Position numbers and translations under genes: made by a program
From: Methanocalculus alkaliphilus
Lineage (GTDB): Archaea > Halobacteriota > Methanomicrobia > Methanomicrobiales > Methanocorpusculaceae
DNA length: 64,000 nucleotides
Assembly (NCBI RefSeq): GCF_024170505.1
Contig: NZ_JALJYG010000011.1
Span: 1 to 64,000 of the forward strand
Reading direction: 5' to 3'
Shown here: positions 26,959-35,494 of the stretch, piece by piece
Layout of the letters: each line of letters opens with the position of its first letter
Position numbering within the stretch: the stretch's first letter is position 1
The notes under the pieces: model-generated
The model's database searches: none
What the model was told of the DNA's origin: nothing
Seen by the model: only the letters and a program-made list of their open reading frames with translations

Positions 26959-27648
26959 CTACGGTGACTGCGAGTTCTTCCAGACCTGCCACGCCTCGAT
27001 GATCTCATCCCCGGTCACAAACGGGAACCCGTGCTCCTCTCCATAGGCCCGTGCCTTCTCCTTCTCAAGGGCGTTGCCGGTCTCATCATCAAGCATCTCA
27101 CAGACCGTGACCGCAGGGGTGACCCCTGCCATCAGGGCGAGGGCGATGGAGAGCTCGGTCTGCCCCTGCCGCTGATCCAGCAGGTCGTCAGCGGCACGGA
27201 GGAGGGCAGAGTGGCCGGGTGTCCGGAACTCCTTTCCAAACGGGGGGAGGCCGCCGCCGTTCATCGCCGCATGGACATGTTCAGCAACCTTGGAGATGGT
27301 GAGGGCACGGTCATGGTCGGTGATCCCGGTGTAGGTCTCCCTGTGGTTCACCCAGAGGGAGAAGGAGGAGTGGTTCTTCCGGTCATAGGGGATCTCCCCT
27401 TCCCTCTCCCCAAGCTCCCCGCAGCGGGAGAATACATCCGAGGCGAACGGGAGACCGAGTGCCTTTGCCGCATCCGGGTGGACTGCAGTACAGATCAGGC
27501 CGCCCCCGTCCTTTCGCATCCTGAGGATGTCGCTGTGCCGAATGGTATCGGATCGGATCACAAGATCGGTCTCACGCTCACGGTTGTCAAAGTCATAGAT
27601 AAGGACAAAACGTCCCTCTTTTAGTGCTGTTATTGCTTCATGCATCAT
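26959..27648 (-). CDS. ribB: 3,4-dihydroxy-2-butanone 4-phosphate synthase
   Basis: RibB makes the four-carbon precursor of riboflavin from ribulose 5-phosphate. The 229-residue protein has the metal/substrate loop around FDNRERETDLV, the central GLPPFGKEFRTPGHSALL stretch and GQTELSIALALMAGV, all as in archaeal RibB. The start is ATG at 27648 or 27645, with GGAGGT five bases before the first; longer frames lack a ribosome site. It overlaps the end of the riboflavin kinase gene by about 10 bases, so both flavin genes form one translational unit. Confidence 0.93.
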   Translation of the reverse strand: MMHEAITALKEGRFVLIYDFDNRERETDLVIRSDTIRHSDILRMRKDGGGLICTAVHPDAAKALGLPFASDVFSRCGELGEREGEIPYDRKNHSSFSLWVNHRETYTGITDHDRALTISKVAEHVHAAMNGGGLPPFGKEFRTPGHSALLRAADDLLDQRQGQTELSIALALMAGVTPAVTVCEMLDDETGNALEKEKARAYGEEHGFPFVTGDEIIEAWQVWKNSQSP

Positions 27649-28315
27649 ATCCGACCTCCACATCGATGGTATCGTTATCGTCAAGCCCGAGTTCGCCCCT
27701 GATGGAGACACCTGAGATCAGCTCAATGATATCCTCAGGATAATGTGTCCTGCCGGGAACGATGAGTGCACAGGGGATCCCCTCAATCCTGCATGGGAGG
27801 CAGCGAGCCTCACCAAATGTCCTGTGTTCATCTGAAAAACCCGGGATGGTTACCCATTCGAGCGACTCCAGCCTCTTGCGTATGGGAATGCTCTGCTGGT
27901 TCAGCCTGATGTTTAATGTCCCCGGGAAGGGCTCAAACCCGCAGTTCATCCTGAACTGCTCCCGGTAATGGGGCAGGGACATATAGTACCGCCCCTCACC
28001 GAGACCCGAGATGATCGTCCCCTGGAGGATGAAGTGTCCGCCGACGCGGGAGAAGATCCGGCAGTATTCGGCATGCTCCCTCCTGAGAACCTCCTCGCCC
28101 GCCTTCGCCACCGTCACCGACTGGCCCGAGGGATCGACCGTCCGGCTGATGAATCCAGCCGATTCAAGAGCTTTTAAACGGCGGGATATGGTCTGTGGGC
28201 TCGTCCCAAGGGTGGAGCCGAGGCTCTGCGTCGATATCCGGACCGGGCCGCGGCATCCTCCGAGGAGGGCGATCGCCTTTAAGACCGGGAGATCCCCCGC
28301 ATCAGGCACCTGCAT
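27638..28315 (-). CDS. ribK: CTP-dependent riboflavin kinase with N-terminal winged-helix domain
   Basis: The archaeal RibK phosphorylates riboflavin to FMN using CTP instead of ATP. Residues 1-90 form a winged helix (LGSTLGTSPQTISRRLKALE). The kinase domain follows at about 95-225, with GLGEGRYYMSLPHYREQF, PFPGTLNIRL and a C-terminal GRTHYPEDIIELISG. The added HTH domain suggests it also regulates transcription, perhaps of flavin genes, as annotated for other archaeal fusion forms. It lies directly upstream of ribB, which begins within its last codons. Confidence 0.93.
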   Translation of the reverse strand: MQVPDAGDLPVLKAIALLGGCRGPVRISTQSLGSTLGTSPQTISRRLKALESAGFISRTVDPSGQSVTVAKAGEEVLRREHAEYCRIFSRVGGHFILQGTIISGLGEGRYYMSLPHYREQFRMNCGFEPFPGTLNIRLNQQSIPIRKRLESLEWVTIPGFSDEHRTFGEARCLPCRIEGIPCALIVPGRTHYPEDIIELISGVSIRGELGLDDNDTIDVEVGYDA

Positions 28316-28334
28316 GATCTCCAGATTTGGGAGG

Positions 28335-29369
28335 CTACCTATTTATGGATATCGACTCCTGCAGAATAGCAGGCCTCTGCGGGCTTCGGCGCATCGGAGC
28401 CACCTCGGCACCCTCCATATTGCCTGCTGCCCAGAGGTACCGTTCGCGGACCGAAGCAGGAAGATCCCCTTCAGGGATCGGGACGAACCCAAACTCCCCA
28501 TAGAACTTCTTCAGATGGACAACCGCATACATCGTCAGCTCATCATTATAGCATGCCTCGATGAGGGCCGTCATCACCTGCCGGGAGAGCCCACGGCCAC
28601 GGTGGCTCTCCGGGGTGAAGACCGCATCCACCTCATACCCGTCCGGATGCCGCCTGCACCGGGCGAGGGAGACGATTGCATCCCCTTCAAATGCGGCAAA
28701 TATCCGGTCCACTGCGGGGTCACCGGTTGTTCCGTGATAGTCGATCCAGACGGTATCTGCAGCCGGGAATTCATCAGATCGGATCTCGCGGACCTCGGCA
28801 GCCCCTCCCCTGAGATAGGGGATGAAGACCGGAACCCCGGCTTTGAGGATCGCCGCCGGATCCGGGATCCGTTTCGGGATGACGATCAGCGTCGGATCAT
28901 ACGCGGCGGCGAGACGGAGGATATCGATGGTGAGATCCCCCGTCATCATTTCACTGGTGATGGATGCACGGGGTGCATGCAGCCGTATCTCCTGGTCACT
29001 CCCCCTCTCGGCAAGGAGGATGATCTCGGGGGGGTACTGCTGATCAAGGAATGTTGCGGCGGCATCTGCTGCCCCCCTCTCAGAGAAGACGCACAGGAGA
29101 GGCCGGTCGGTGATGAGCCGTTCCCCTTCCTTCAGATCTGATGGGATGATGAGGAGATCGACGGGGTCCCGGAGATGCTCCCCGCCCGGTTCCGTGATGA
29201 TAAGGGTCGCCTCTGCTGCCGCTTCGGGATCCAAAACCCGGATCCCCGGAAGATCAGCTGCGTCTTCCGCCTGCCATATCACCTCGCGGACACCCGGAAT
29301 CATCGCAATCCATCCGGCAATATCCTGTCTCTCCCCCTTGATGTCGATGAGAATACGTCGTGGATCCAT
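28335..29369 (-). CDS. GNAT-family N-acetyltransferase with unknown N-terminal domain
   Basis: A 344-residue protein. The C-terminal half (about 195-325) is a GNAT domain with VDAVFTPESHRGRGLSRQVM, the acetyl-CoA binding motif, and FYGEFGFVPIPE. The N-terminal half (about 1-190) has an alternating strand/helix pattern (ILIDIKGERQDIAGWIA; ADLPGIRVLDPEAA) and is not recognised. GGGGAGGAAGA precedes the ATG. It lies between ribK and the sensor kinase on the same strand and may be the last gene of the chemosensory operon or start its own. The substrate is unknown. Confidence 0.75.
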   Translation of the reverse strand: MDPRRILIDIKGERQDIAGWIAMIPGVREVIWQAEDAADLPGIRVLDPEAAAEATLIITEPGGEHLRDPVDLLIIPSDLKEGERLITDRPLLCVFSERGAADAAATFLDQQYPPEIILLAERGSDQEIRLHAPRASITSEMMTGDLTIDILRLAAAYDPTLIVIPKRIPDPAAILKAGVPVFIPYLRGGAAEVREIRSDEFPAADTVWIDYHGTTGDPAVDRIFAAFEGDAIVSLARCRRHPDGYEVDAVFTPESHRGRGLSRQVMTALIEACYNDELTMYAVVHLKKFYGEFGFVPIPEGDLPASVRERYLWAAGNMEGAEVAPMRRSPQRPAILQESISINR

Positions 29370-29381
29370 TCTTCCTCCCCG

Positions 29382-30770
29382 TTACATAATCCGGTATCCT
29401 TCCGGCGGGACCGTCAGGACGAACCGTGCCCCGCGGCCGCTCTCCCCTTCCTCATGAATGCCGATCCCGGTGATCCCAAGGATCTCACGGGCAAGGAAGA
29501 GACCGTGGCCTGATCGCTCGATATTCTCCGCAAAGAGCCTCTCCTTCTCATCATCGGCGATGCCGGTTCCGTTATCCTCAAGGATGATGGCGCATCCGTC
29601 CTCCCGGATCTGGTAGGTGACAAGGAGGGCGGTCGCCCCTGCCGCACGTGCATTCTCTATCAGGTGCGAGATGGCGGTCCGGAGATGCGGGTCTGAGAAG
29701 ATGGAGAGCCGTTCCGTCCAGGCATGGACTACCATTCCTTTGGTATCAAGCCGGGCAGCCGCCTCATGCACGGCTTCCTGGACCGGGATCCAGACAGGGG
29801 GAATGGCTCCGATCTCCCGGAAGTCCCGTGATATGGCGATCTGCCTCCGTATCCCGTCTGCCGACCCCTCGATCTTTCTGAGGACCGAGAGGGAGGCGGG
29901 ATCACTGATCTGCATGCTCCCGATGGTCAGATGACGGTACAGCTCCTCAAGCCGTTTTGAGAGGCCATGACGGATGATCCCGCTAATGGTCTTCAGCTGC
30001 CGGTTCGTGTTTCTCAGGGCGGATCGTGCCATCACCTCGCCGGTTATATCACGAATCGACTCGACCGCACCAGCGATCTCCCGGCCGGAGTCATAGAGCG
30101 GGGTTGCGACACATCTGAGATGGGCTCCCCGGCCGTCATGGAGCATGGGTGCGATCACCTCCGCCTCGAAGGCATCGCCGTTCCTTGATACCCCCTCATA
30201 TAATGCTTCTATAGCAGGATCTCTCCTGAGTGCATAATCGATGAGGATCGGCCGCTTCTCTCCATAGAATGGCACAGCATACGCAGATTCACCCTTTCCG
30301 ATGATCTTCATCTTCGGAACCCCGGTCAGCTTCTCGATGGCACGGTTCCATGCGATGACCCGCCCCTCCCGGTCGATGGCGAAGGTGGCGTCAGGAAGGA
30401 ACTCGATGAGGTCATGGAGCTGCTCCTCGGACTGGCGCAGCCTGATCGTCAGGAATGAGACGACGAGCCCGATGGCGATAAAGACCGCCGCCCGTGCAAG
30501 GATGGAGATGGTGGTGATGAGCTCCGGAGGGGTGAGGAGGAGGGCCGCACCTGCATAGAGGGCTGCAATGAGGAGAGCGATGGCGGTCCCATGCCTCGGA
30601 TACCAGTAGCCGGCAAGGAGGATCGGGAGATAGAGGAGATGGGGGAAGACATAGGTGATCCCCTGAAGGAGACCGATGATATTTGCGGCAAGCGTGATGG
30701 TGATGGCGGCAAGAATAATGATGATACGCCGCTGCTCGACCGGTTCGGTGAAGAATGGGTGGCTCCGCAT
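29382..30770 (-). CDS. Membrane PAS histidine kinase with altered H-box
   Basis: A 462-residue kinase: about four to five hydrophobic N-terminal segments (residues 15-110), a PAS domain (about 120-245), a dimerisation helix with IIRHGLSKRL, and an ATPase domain with N-box HLIENARAAG, EDNGTGIADDE and SGHGLFLAREIL. The phospho-acceptor histidine is kept, but the usual following Asp is Gly and the Asn three residues later is Lys. The membrane part resembles that of the kinase at 2504. It starts 12 bases after the receiver-kinase upstream, so it belongs to the chemosensory operon. Confidence 0.85.
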   Translation of the reverse strand: MRSHPFFTEPVEQRRIIIILAAITITLAANIIGLLQGITYVFPHLLYLPILLAGYWYPRHGTAIALLIAALYAGAALLLTPPELITTISILARAAVFIAIGLVVSFLTIRLRQSEEQLHDLIEFLPDATFAIDREGRVIAWNRAIEKLTGVPKMKIIGKGESAYAVPFYGEKRPILIDYALRRDPAIEALYEGVSRNGDAFEAEVIAPMLHDGRGAHLRCVATPLYDSGREIAGAVESIRDITGEVMARSALRNTNRQLKTISGIIRHGLSKRLEELYRHLTIGSMQISDPASLSVLRKIEGSADGIRRQIAISRDFREIGAIPPVWIPVQEAVHEAAARLDTKGMVVHAWTERLSIFSDPHLRTAISHLIENARAAGATALLVTYQIREDGCAIILEDNGTGIADDEKERLFAENIERSGHGLFLAREILGITGIGIHEEGESGRGARFVLTVPPEGYRIM

Positions 30771-30782
30771 GGCTCTCCTCTT

Positions 30783-32012
30783 CTATTTTGGTCTGTGCCG
30801 GATCGATCCTGCCGGGCAGCGGATCTCAAACCGCCCCCCCTGCCGGGGCTCCCCCGTCTCAGTAAGGTCAATTCCGGTGATTGCCAGCGCCTCCCGTGCC
30901 ATGAAGAGGGAGAAGGCCTTCCCGATCCCAAGTTCATAGGAGAAGAGGGCATCCTTTCCGGCGAGGGGAATACCGATGCCGTCATCCTCGATGGTGATCA
31001 CCCCTGTATCCCTCTCCCCGGAGTAGCTGATCGCCACTCTTTCTGCCTTCCTCCGGGCGGCATCGGTGATGATTGCCCAGACCGCCTTCTCAGCCACAGG
31101 ATCGAGATAGAGGTAGAGATCATCCGGAACCTTTGTATCAACCCCCACACCGCCGGTATCGTGGGGGAGAATCTCAGGAAAACGGATCCATTCGGGCTGG
31201 CTCTCCCCGATCTTCTGGTACTCCTGGGTGAACCGGGTCGTCTGGATTGCCCGGTCGATACCTCCCGTTGCTGTCCGGAGATGATCATGAGCCGCCCCTG
31301 GCTCGCGGTCAAGGACCCTCTCTGCATATTCAAGCGACTCCTGTATCGAGGAGAGCTGTGTCAGGAGTCCGTGGCGGGTGATGCTTGTGAGAAGGGTCAG
31401 TTTCCGGTGGGCTTCCGCAAGGGCCCCCTCGGCACGCTCACGCTGGGCGATCTCTGCCTTGAGGTCTTCGTTCTTCTCCTGAAGCTGTTCATTCAGTCCA
31501 TAGAGTTCGTCCCTCGCCTCTTCGAGATCCGCATTCTTCCGGACAGCAATCGCATAGGTCGAAAGGAGGATATCGAGGATCGTCTTCCTCCCGGCGGTGA
31601 TGGTGTAGGTTCGATCCGCGATTGTGATCGTGAGCTCGTCGCCCTCCTCCTCCTCGCCTTTCAGAAAGACATCTCTGACCCGTGCAAGGATGAACGCCGG
31701 ATCGAAGGGCTTGATGATGAAGTTGTCTGCACCGCATGCAACCCCCCGGATGACATCCTCGGGATCAAAGAGCTGGGTGACGAGGAATACCGGTATCGTA
31801 CTCATCTCTTTTATCCGGCGGCAGAGCTCATAGCCGTCCATTCCCGGCATCACGATATCGCTCAGCACCAGATCCGGGGGGTCGTCCGGTATCAGTCCGA
31901 GTGCCGTATCTCCATCGGCAGCGGTGGTGACGCGGTACCCGTCCCCCTCGATGATCCGTCTGAGATACTCTGTCTGGGTTGTACTGTCCTCGACGATGAG
32001 AATGTGCTTCAT
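30783..32012 (-). CDS. Receiver domain fused to a degenerate histidine-kinase module
   Basis: The 409-residue protein begins with a receiver domain (ILIVEDSTTQTEYLRRII; LSDIVMPGMDG; lysine in FIIKPFD). A long coiled coil and a kinase-like module with TRHGLLTQLSS follow. The ATPase part is eroded: the N-box reads IITDAARRK (Asn replaced by Asp) and the G2 box reads GKAFSLFM (glycines lost), while EDDGIGIP is kept. It may be a pseudokinase that binds without phosphorylating. ATG at 32012 has GGAGAGG upstream; a TTG one codon earlier is less likely. It lies 12 bases after the stop of the paralogue at 32025. Confidence 0.82.
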   Translation of the reverse strand: MKHILIVEDSTTQTEYLRRIIEGDGYRVTTAADGDTALGLIPDDPPDLVLSDIVMPGMDGYELCRRIKEMSTIPVFLVTQLFDPEDVIRGVACGADNFIIKPFDPAFILARVRDVFLKGEEEEGDELTITIADRTYTITAGRKTILDILLSTYAIAVRKNADLEEARDELYGLNEQLQEKNEDLKAEIAQRERAEGALAEAHRKLTLLTSITRHGLLTQLSSIQESLEYAERVLDREPGAAHDHLRTATGGIDRAIQTTRFTQEYQKIGESQPEWIRFPEILPHDTGGVGVDTKVPDDLYLYLDPVAEKAVWAIITDAARRKAERVAISYSGERDTGVITIEDDGIGIPLAGKDALFSYELGIGKAFSLFMAREALAITGIDLTETGEPRQGGRFEIRCPAGSIRHRPK

Positions 32013-32024
32013 CAACCTCTCCTC

Positions 32025-33302
32025 CTATCGAAACCGTTCCGTGGGAATCCTGATCTCAAAAGAGGCACCTTCCCCGTACGTTCCGGTCTCGGATATCCCA
32101 AACTCGCATGTCGCCAGTATCCTGGATGCGAGGAAGAGTCCAAGGCCGGTATTTTCTCCATACCCCTGCTCAAAGATCCGCTCTTTCTTACTTTGGGGTA
32201 TTCCGATCCCGTCATCGGTGATCCTGATACGGAGGTCTTCCCCGATATCAGCGGTGAGATGGATTCTTGTAATCTTCTTCCCATGGCGGATGGCATTTTC
32301 AATGATGGTTGCGATCACCGTCTCCATTAATGGATCTGCGAGGATCTCGATATCCGGAAGGCTGGAAGTGACAGATATGCCATTAAGATCGATGAGTGCC
32401 GTGGCATCCCCTGCCAGATCACGGAGATTCAGCCATTCCCGATCGCATGACCCGATCTCCTGATAGTTCCCGGTAAACTCGATGATCTTCCCAATCCGGT
32501 GGGCTGCCTCACGGATCCGAATGAAGGCCGCCTCGGGGGATACCGGCCGGTCATCAGAAGACGCGAGCTCGACAAACCCTTCGATGACGGTGAGATGGTT
32601 TCTGATATCATGCCGGGTGATGCTTGTGAGGAGATGGAGTTTCTCATGGGCATCGATGAGTGCATCCTCGATCCGCTGCCGCTCATCGATCTCATGCTGA
32701 AGGTCGTCGTTTGTCTGATGCAGCTCCTCAACAAACTCCTGGAGCTGTTCATTCATTCCGTAGAGTTCGTCCCGTGCCTCCTGCAGTTCGATATTCTTTC
32801 TGACGGCAGTCGCATAGGTTGAGATGAGCACCCGAAGGATCTGAGCCTTCTCAGCGGTGATGGTGTAGGTCTTCTTCCCAAAGATCGCATCCACCTCACC
32901 GTTTCTGGAGATGATATTCTGGAGCCTCCCGGCACCGAGGACATCGGCGACGGTATCGACGAGGTAGTCGGCATCGAAGGGCTTGATGATGAAGTTCACA
33001 GCACCGCATGCGAGGCCGCGGACGATATCCTCGGGATCGAAGAGCTGGGTGAGGAGGATGACCGGGATTCCCCAGCAGTCCCGTATCTCACGGCAGAGCG
33101 TATAGCCATCCATCCCCGGCATCACGATATCGCTGATGATGAGATCAGGCGGTTCTGCCTCGACACAGGTGAGTGCAGCCTTTCCGTCGATGGCAGTTGT
33201 GACACGGTACCCAGCCCGGAGAAGGATCTGCCGGATATATTCTGCCTGTGTCGGGCTGTCCTCGACGACGAGGAGCCGTGTATCTCCCGGATTATGCCTC
33301 AT
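32025..33302 (-). CDS. Receiver domain fused to an intact histidine-kinase module
   Basis: A 425-residue paralogue of the protein at 30783: receiver (LLVVEDSPTQAEYIRQIL; ISDIVMPGMDG; FIIKPFD), coiled coil, H-box TRHDIRNHL and an ATPase domain with IIENAIRHGKK, TDDGIGIPQSK and NTGLGLFLASRIL, all intact. The ATG overlaps the last codons of the CheA-like gene by 11 bases, so the receiver protein is coupled to its probable phosphodonor. It could act as a CheY-like relay that, once phosphorylated, controls its own kinase activity and passes the signal on. Confidence 0.86.
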   Translation of the reverse strand: MRHNPGDTRLLVVEDSPTQAEYIRQILLRAGYRVTTAIDGKAALTCVEAEPPDLIISDIVMPGMDGYTLCREIRDCWGIPVILLTQLFDPEDIVRGLACGAVNFIIKPFDADYLVDTVADVLGAGRLQNIISRNGEVDAIFGKKTYTITAEKAQILRVLISTYATAVRKNIELQEARDELYGMNEQLQEFVEELHQTNDDLQHEIDERQRIEDALIDAHEKLHLLTSITRHDIRNHLTVIEGFVELASSDDRPVSPEAAFIRIREAAHRIGKIIEFTGNYQEIGSCDREWLNLRDLAGDATALIDLNGISVTSSLPDIEILADPLMETVIATIIENAIRHGKKITRIHLTADIGEDLRIRITDDGIGIPQSKKERIFEQGYGENTGLGLFLASRILATCEFGISETGTYGEGASFEIRIPTERFR

Positions 33303-35493
33303 GCCTGCTCACGTCCCTGACCACCCTGAGAAATGCATCCTTTTCAAACATACTCTTGATAATGTAGGCATCTGCACCGAGATGTATCCCATATTCCTGA
33401 TCACCTGGCGAGTCGAGTGATGTCACAAGAACCACGGGCAGGGAGGACAGGTGTGAGCTGCTCCGGATCGCCTCGGTGAGAGCGAATCCATTGACCCGTG
33501 GCATATCAACATCGGATATCACAATATCGAACTCCTCCTGTTTAAGTCTTTGGAGTGCGTCTGCACCATCGTATGCGCACTCGACGAAATACCCGGCATC
33601 TTCAAGGATTGCCCGGAGAAACTCCCGTGAGGTGACGGAGTCCTCGACGACGAGAACCCGGCCGGTTGCAGGCTCCAGTCTCCCTCCCCGCCCCTCTCCA
33701 CGCGGGAGTGTCGAGATGATCAGATCGAGCGGGTCGATGACGAGTGCCACACTTCCGTCATCGAGGATCCCGGCACCGGCGATCCTCCGGACATGGCGGA
33801 GCTGGCTTCCCAGCGACCTGACGACGATCTCCTGGACCCTGATCACTTCATCGACATAGATACCAAGTTTTCCCGCTCCGGATGCAAGAAGGACGACCGG
33901 AACCGGGTGGTTTGGATCGATCTTCATGGGGGGGAGCTTCACGCCGAGGCCCCGTTCAAGGGCGATGAGCCTGATGAGATCATCACCGATCCGGACCTCC
34001 TCTGCTCCCGGTTTCATCCTGATGACCTGGCGGACCTGCTGCATCGGGATGACGTACTTCCTCCTCCCGGCAGAGACGACGACACCCCGGAAGTTTGAGA
34101 GCCGGACCGGGAGATACATCCGGACACAGGTGTTCTGCCCGGATATTGAGGTGATGGTGACATCTCCTCCAAGACGGGTTGCCGCATCCTCGACGATCGC
34201 AAGGCCAAGCCCCCGTCCCGAGAGCTCGGTCACATCGTGTGAGGTCGAGAGGCCTGAGCGGAAGACGAGGCGTATGCTCTCATCGTCAGAAAGATTGTGC
34301 GCCTCTTCTTCCGTCAGCAATCCCTTCTCTATTGCGGATCTCCTGATTGCACCGGGATCGATCCCCTTCCCGTCATCGGAGATGTCGATGCCGACCCTGC
34401 TGCCTGCAAGCGGGACGACCCGGATATGAATCCTTCCTTTCGGGCTTTTTCCTTTGGAAACCCTGGTTCCCGGATGCTCGATCCCGTGATCGATGGCGTT
34501 CCTGATGAGATGCGTCAGAGGATCCTTCAGCGCCTCAAGGAGACGGCGGTCGATCTCGATCTCCCCCCCGTCGACGGCAAAATCGACCTGTTTCCCCGAG
34601 GATCCGGCAACCTCCCTGATGAAGCCGGGGAAGGTGGCAAGGATGTGGGAGACCGGAAGGAGGACGGCATCATGAATGGTATCTGCTATCACCTGGGTGC
34701 TTGATTCAAGGATATGGAGATTACGGGCATTCTCCTGGATATGCGTGGTGAGATCATGCCTGAGCGAATCGATGAATTCCCGGTTCTTCTTCTGGAACTT
34801 CAGGATACGGTCAAGGGCGACCCAGTCCTCGTATATCATGTCCCTGTCGCTTCTGAGGAGCTCCTCGATCCTGCGGAGATCGGTGGCGACCTGGACATGG
34901 GTCCATTGCCAGAGCGAGAACCGGATCATCATCGCATCCAGCTCCCGCATCCTGTGGCCCATTGAGAGGCGGGTGGTGAGGAGTTCATCCGATCCGGTGA
35001 TGAGCCGGTCAAGGGTCTCGTTTGCGATCCGGACGGTTCCGGTCTCCCGCAGCCGTGGCGGCTCACTCCGGTTCGGAGTGGCAGCCTGTCTCTTCTCCGG
35101 AATGACTGGTTTCTCCCCTTTTATTGCCCGGAGTTCCCTGATGATGGCAACCGGCGACTCCTTCTCGCCGGCGAGGATCGATCGGATCAGGTGAACTGCA
35201 CGGTGGAAGAGGTCATATCCCGCGGCATCAGGGGTGAAACTCCCGTTCCGGACTGCCGAGAGTGCCGTCTCAAGATGCTGGCAGACTGACTCGATCTCCC
35301 GAAGCGATATGGCACGTGCGGCCCCCTTCAGGCTGTGTGTCCTCCGGTAGACCGACTCGGCGAGATCGGGGTCGATCCCCTCCCCCCTCTCAAGTGCGAT
35401 CAGCTCCTCGGTGATGGCGGAGAGATGCTCGTCAGCCTCGTCCCTGAAGGTGACAAGGAGCATCTCCCTGAGGTCATCGTCGGTTCCCGGCAT
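33292..35493 (-). CDS. CheA-type histidine kinase with C-terminal receiver domain
   Basis: The 733-residue hybrid has an HPt domain (phospho-histidine H53 in RTHSLKGAARA), a long helical region, an ATPase domain with HLIRNAIDHGIEHPG and SGRGLGLAIVED, a CheW-like domain (about 465-590) and a C-terminal receiver (LVVEDSVTSREF; ISDVDMPRVNG). I see no separate CheY-binding P2 domain. This layout is typical of alternative chemosensory systems that control something other than swimming. The stop of the transducer lies one base before its ATG, and the next receiver-kinase gene overlaps its end. Confidence 0.92.
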   Translation of the reverse strand: MPGTDDDLREMLLVTFRDEADEHLSAITEELIALERGEGIDPDLAESVYRRTHSLKGAARAISLREIESVCQHLETALSAVRNGSFTPDAAGYDLFHRAVHLIRSILAGEKESPVAIIRELRAIKGEKPVIPEKRQAATPNRSEPPRLRETGTVRIANETLDRLITGSDELLTTRLSMGHRMRELDAMMIRFSLWQWTHVQVATDLRRIEELLRSDRDMIYEDWVALDRILKFQKKNREFIDSLRHDLTTHIQENARNLHILESSTQVIADTIHDAVLLPVSHILATFPGFIREVAGSSGKQVDFAVDGGEIEIDRRLLEALKDPLTHLIRNAIDHGIEHPGTRVSKGKSPKGRIHIRVVPLAGSRVGIDISDDGKGIDPGAIRRSAIEKGLLTEEEAHNLSDDESIRLVFRSGLSTSHDVTELSGRGLGLAIVEDAATRLGGDVTITSISGQNTCVRMYLPVRLSNFRGVVVSAGRRKYVIPMQQVRQVIRMKPGAEEVRIGDDLIRLIALERGLGVKLPPMKIDPNHPVPVVLLASGAGKLGIYVDEVIRVQEIVVRSLGSQLRHVRRIAGAGILDDGSVALVIDPLDLIISTLPRGEGRGGRLEPATGRVLVVEDSVTSREFLRAILEDAGYFVECAYDGADALQRLKQEEFDIVISDVDMPRVNGFALTEAIRSSSHLSSLPVVLVTSLDSPGDQEYGIHLGADAYIIKSMFEKDAFLRVVRDVSRHEA

Positions 35494-35494
35494 A

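Noticed and set aside
25266-26992. Two long minus-strand frames across the RPA operon
   Set aside because: Shadows of rpa and its partner gene. No family features, no promoter.
28011-29141. 376-codon plus-strand frame
   Set aside because: Antisense to ribK and the GNAT gene, both of which have strong motifs and ribosome sites.
30591-32330. Long open frame of 579 codons on the plus strand
   Set aside because: It lies antisense to the sensor kinase and receiver-kinase genes, which show clear domains. The GC-rich codon pattern of those genes creates open antisense frames. Its product has no recognisable domain.
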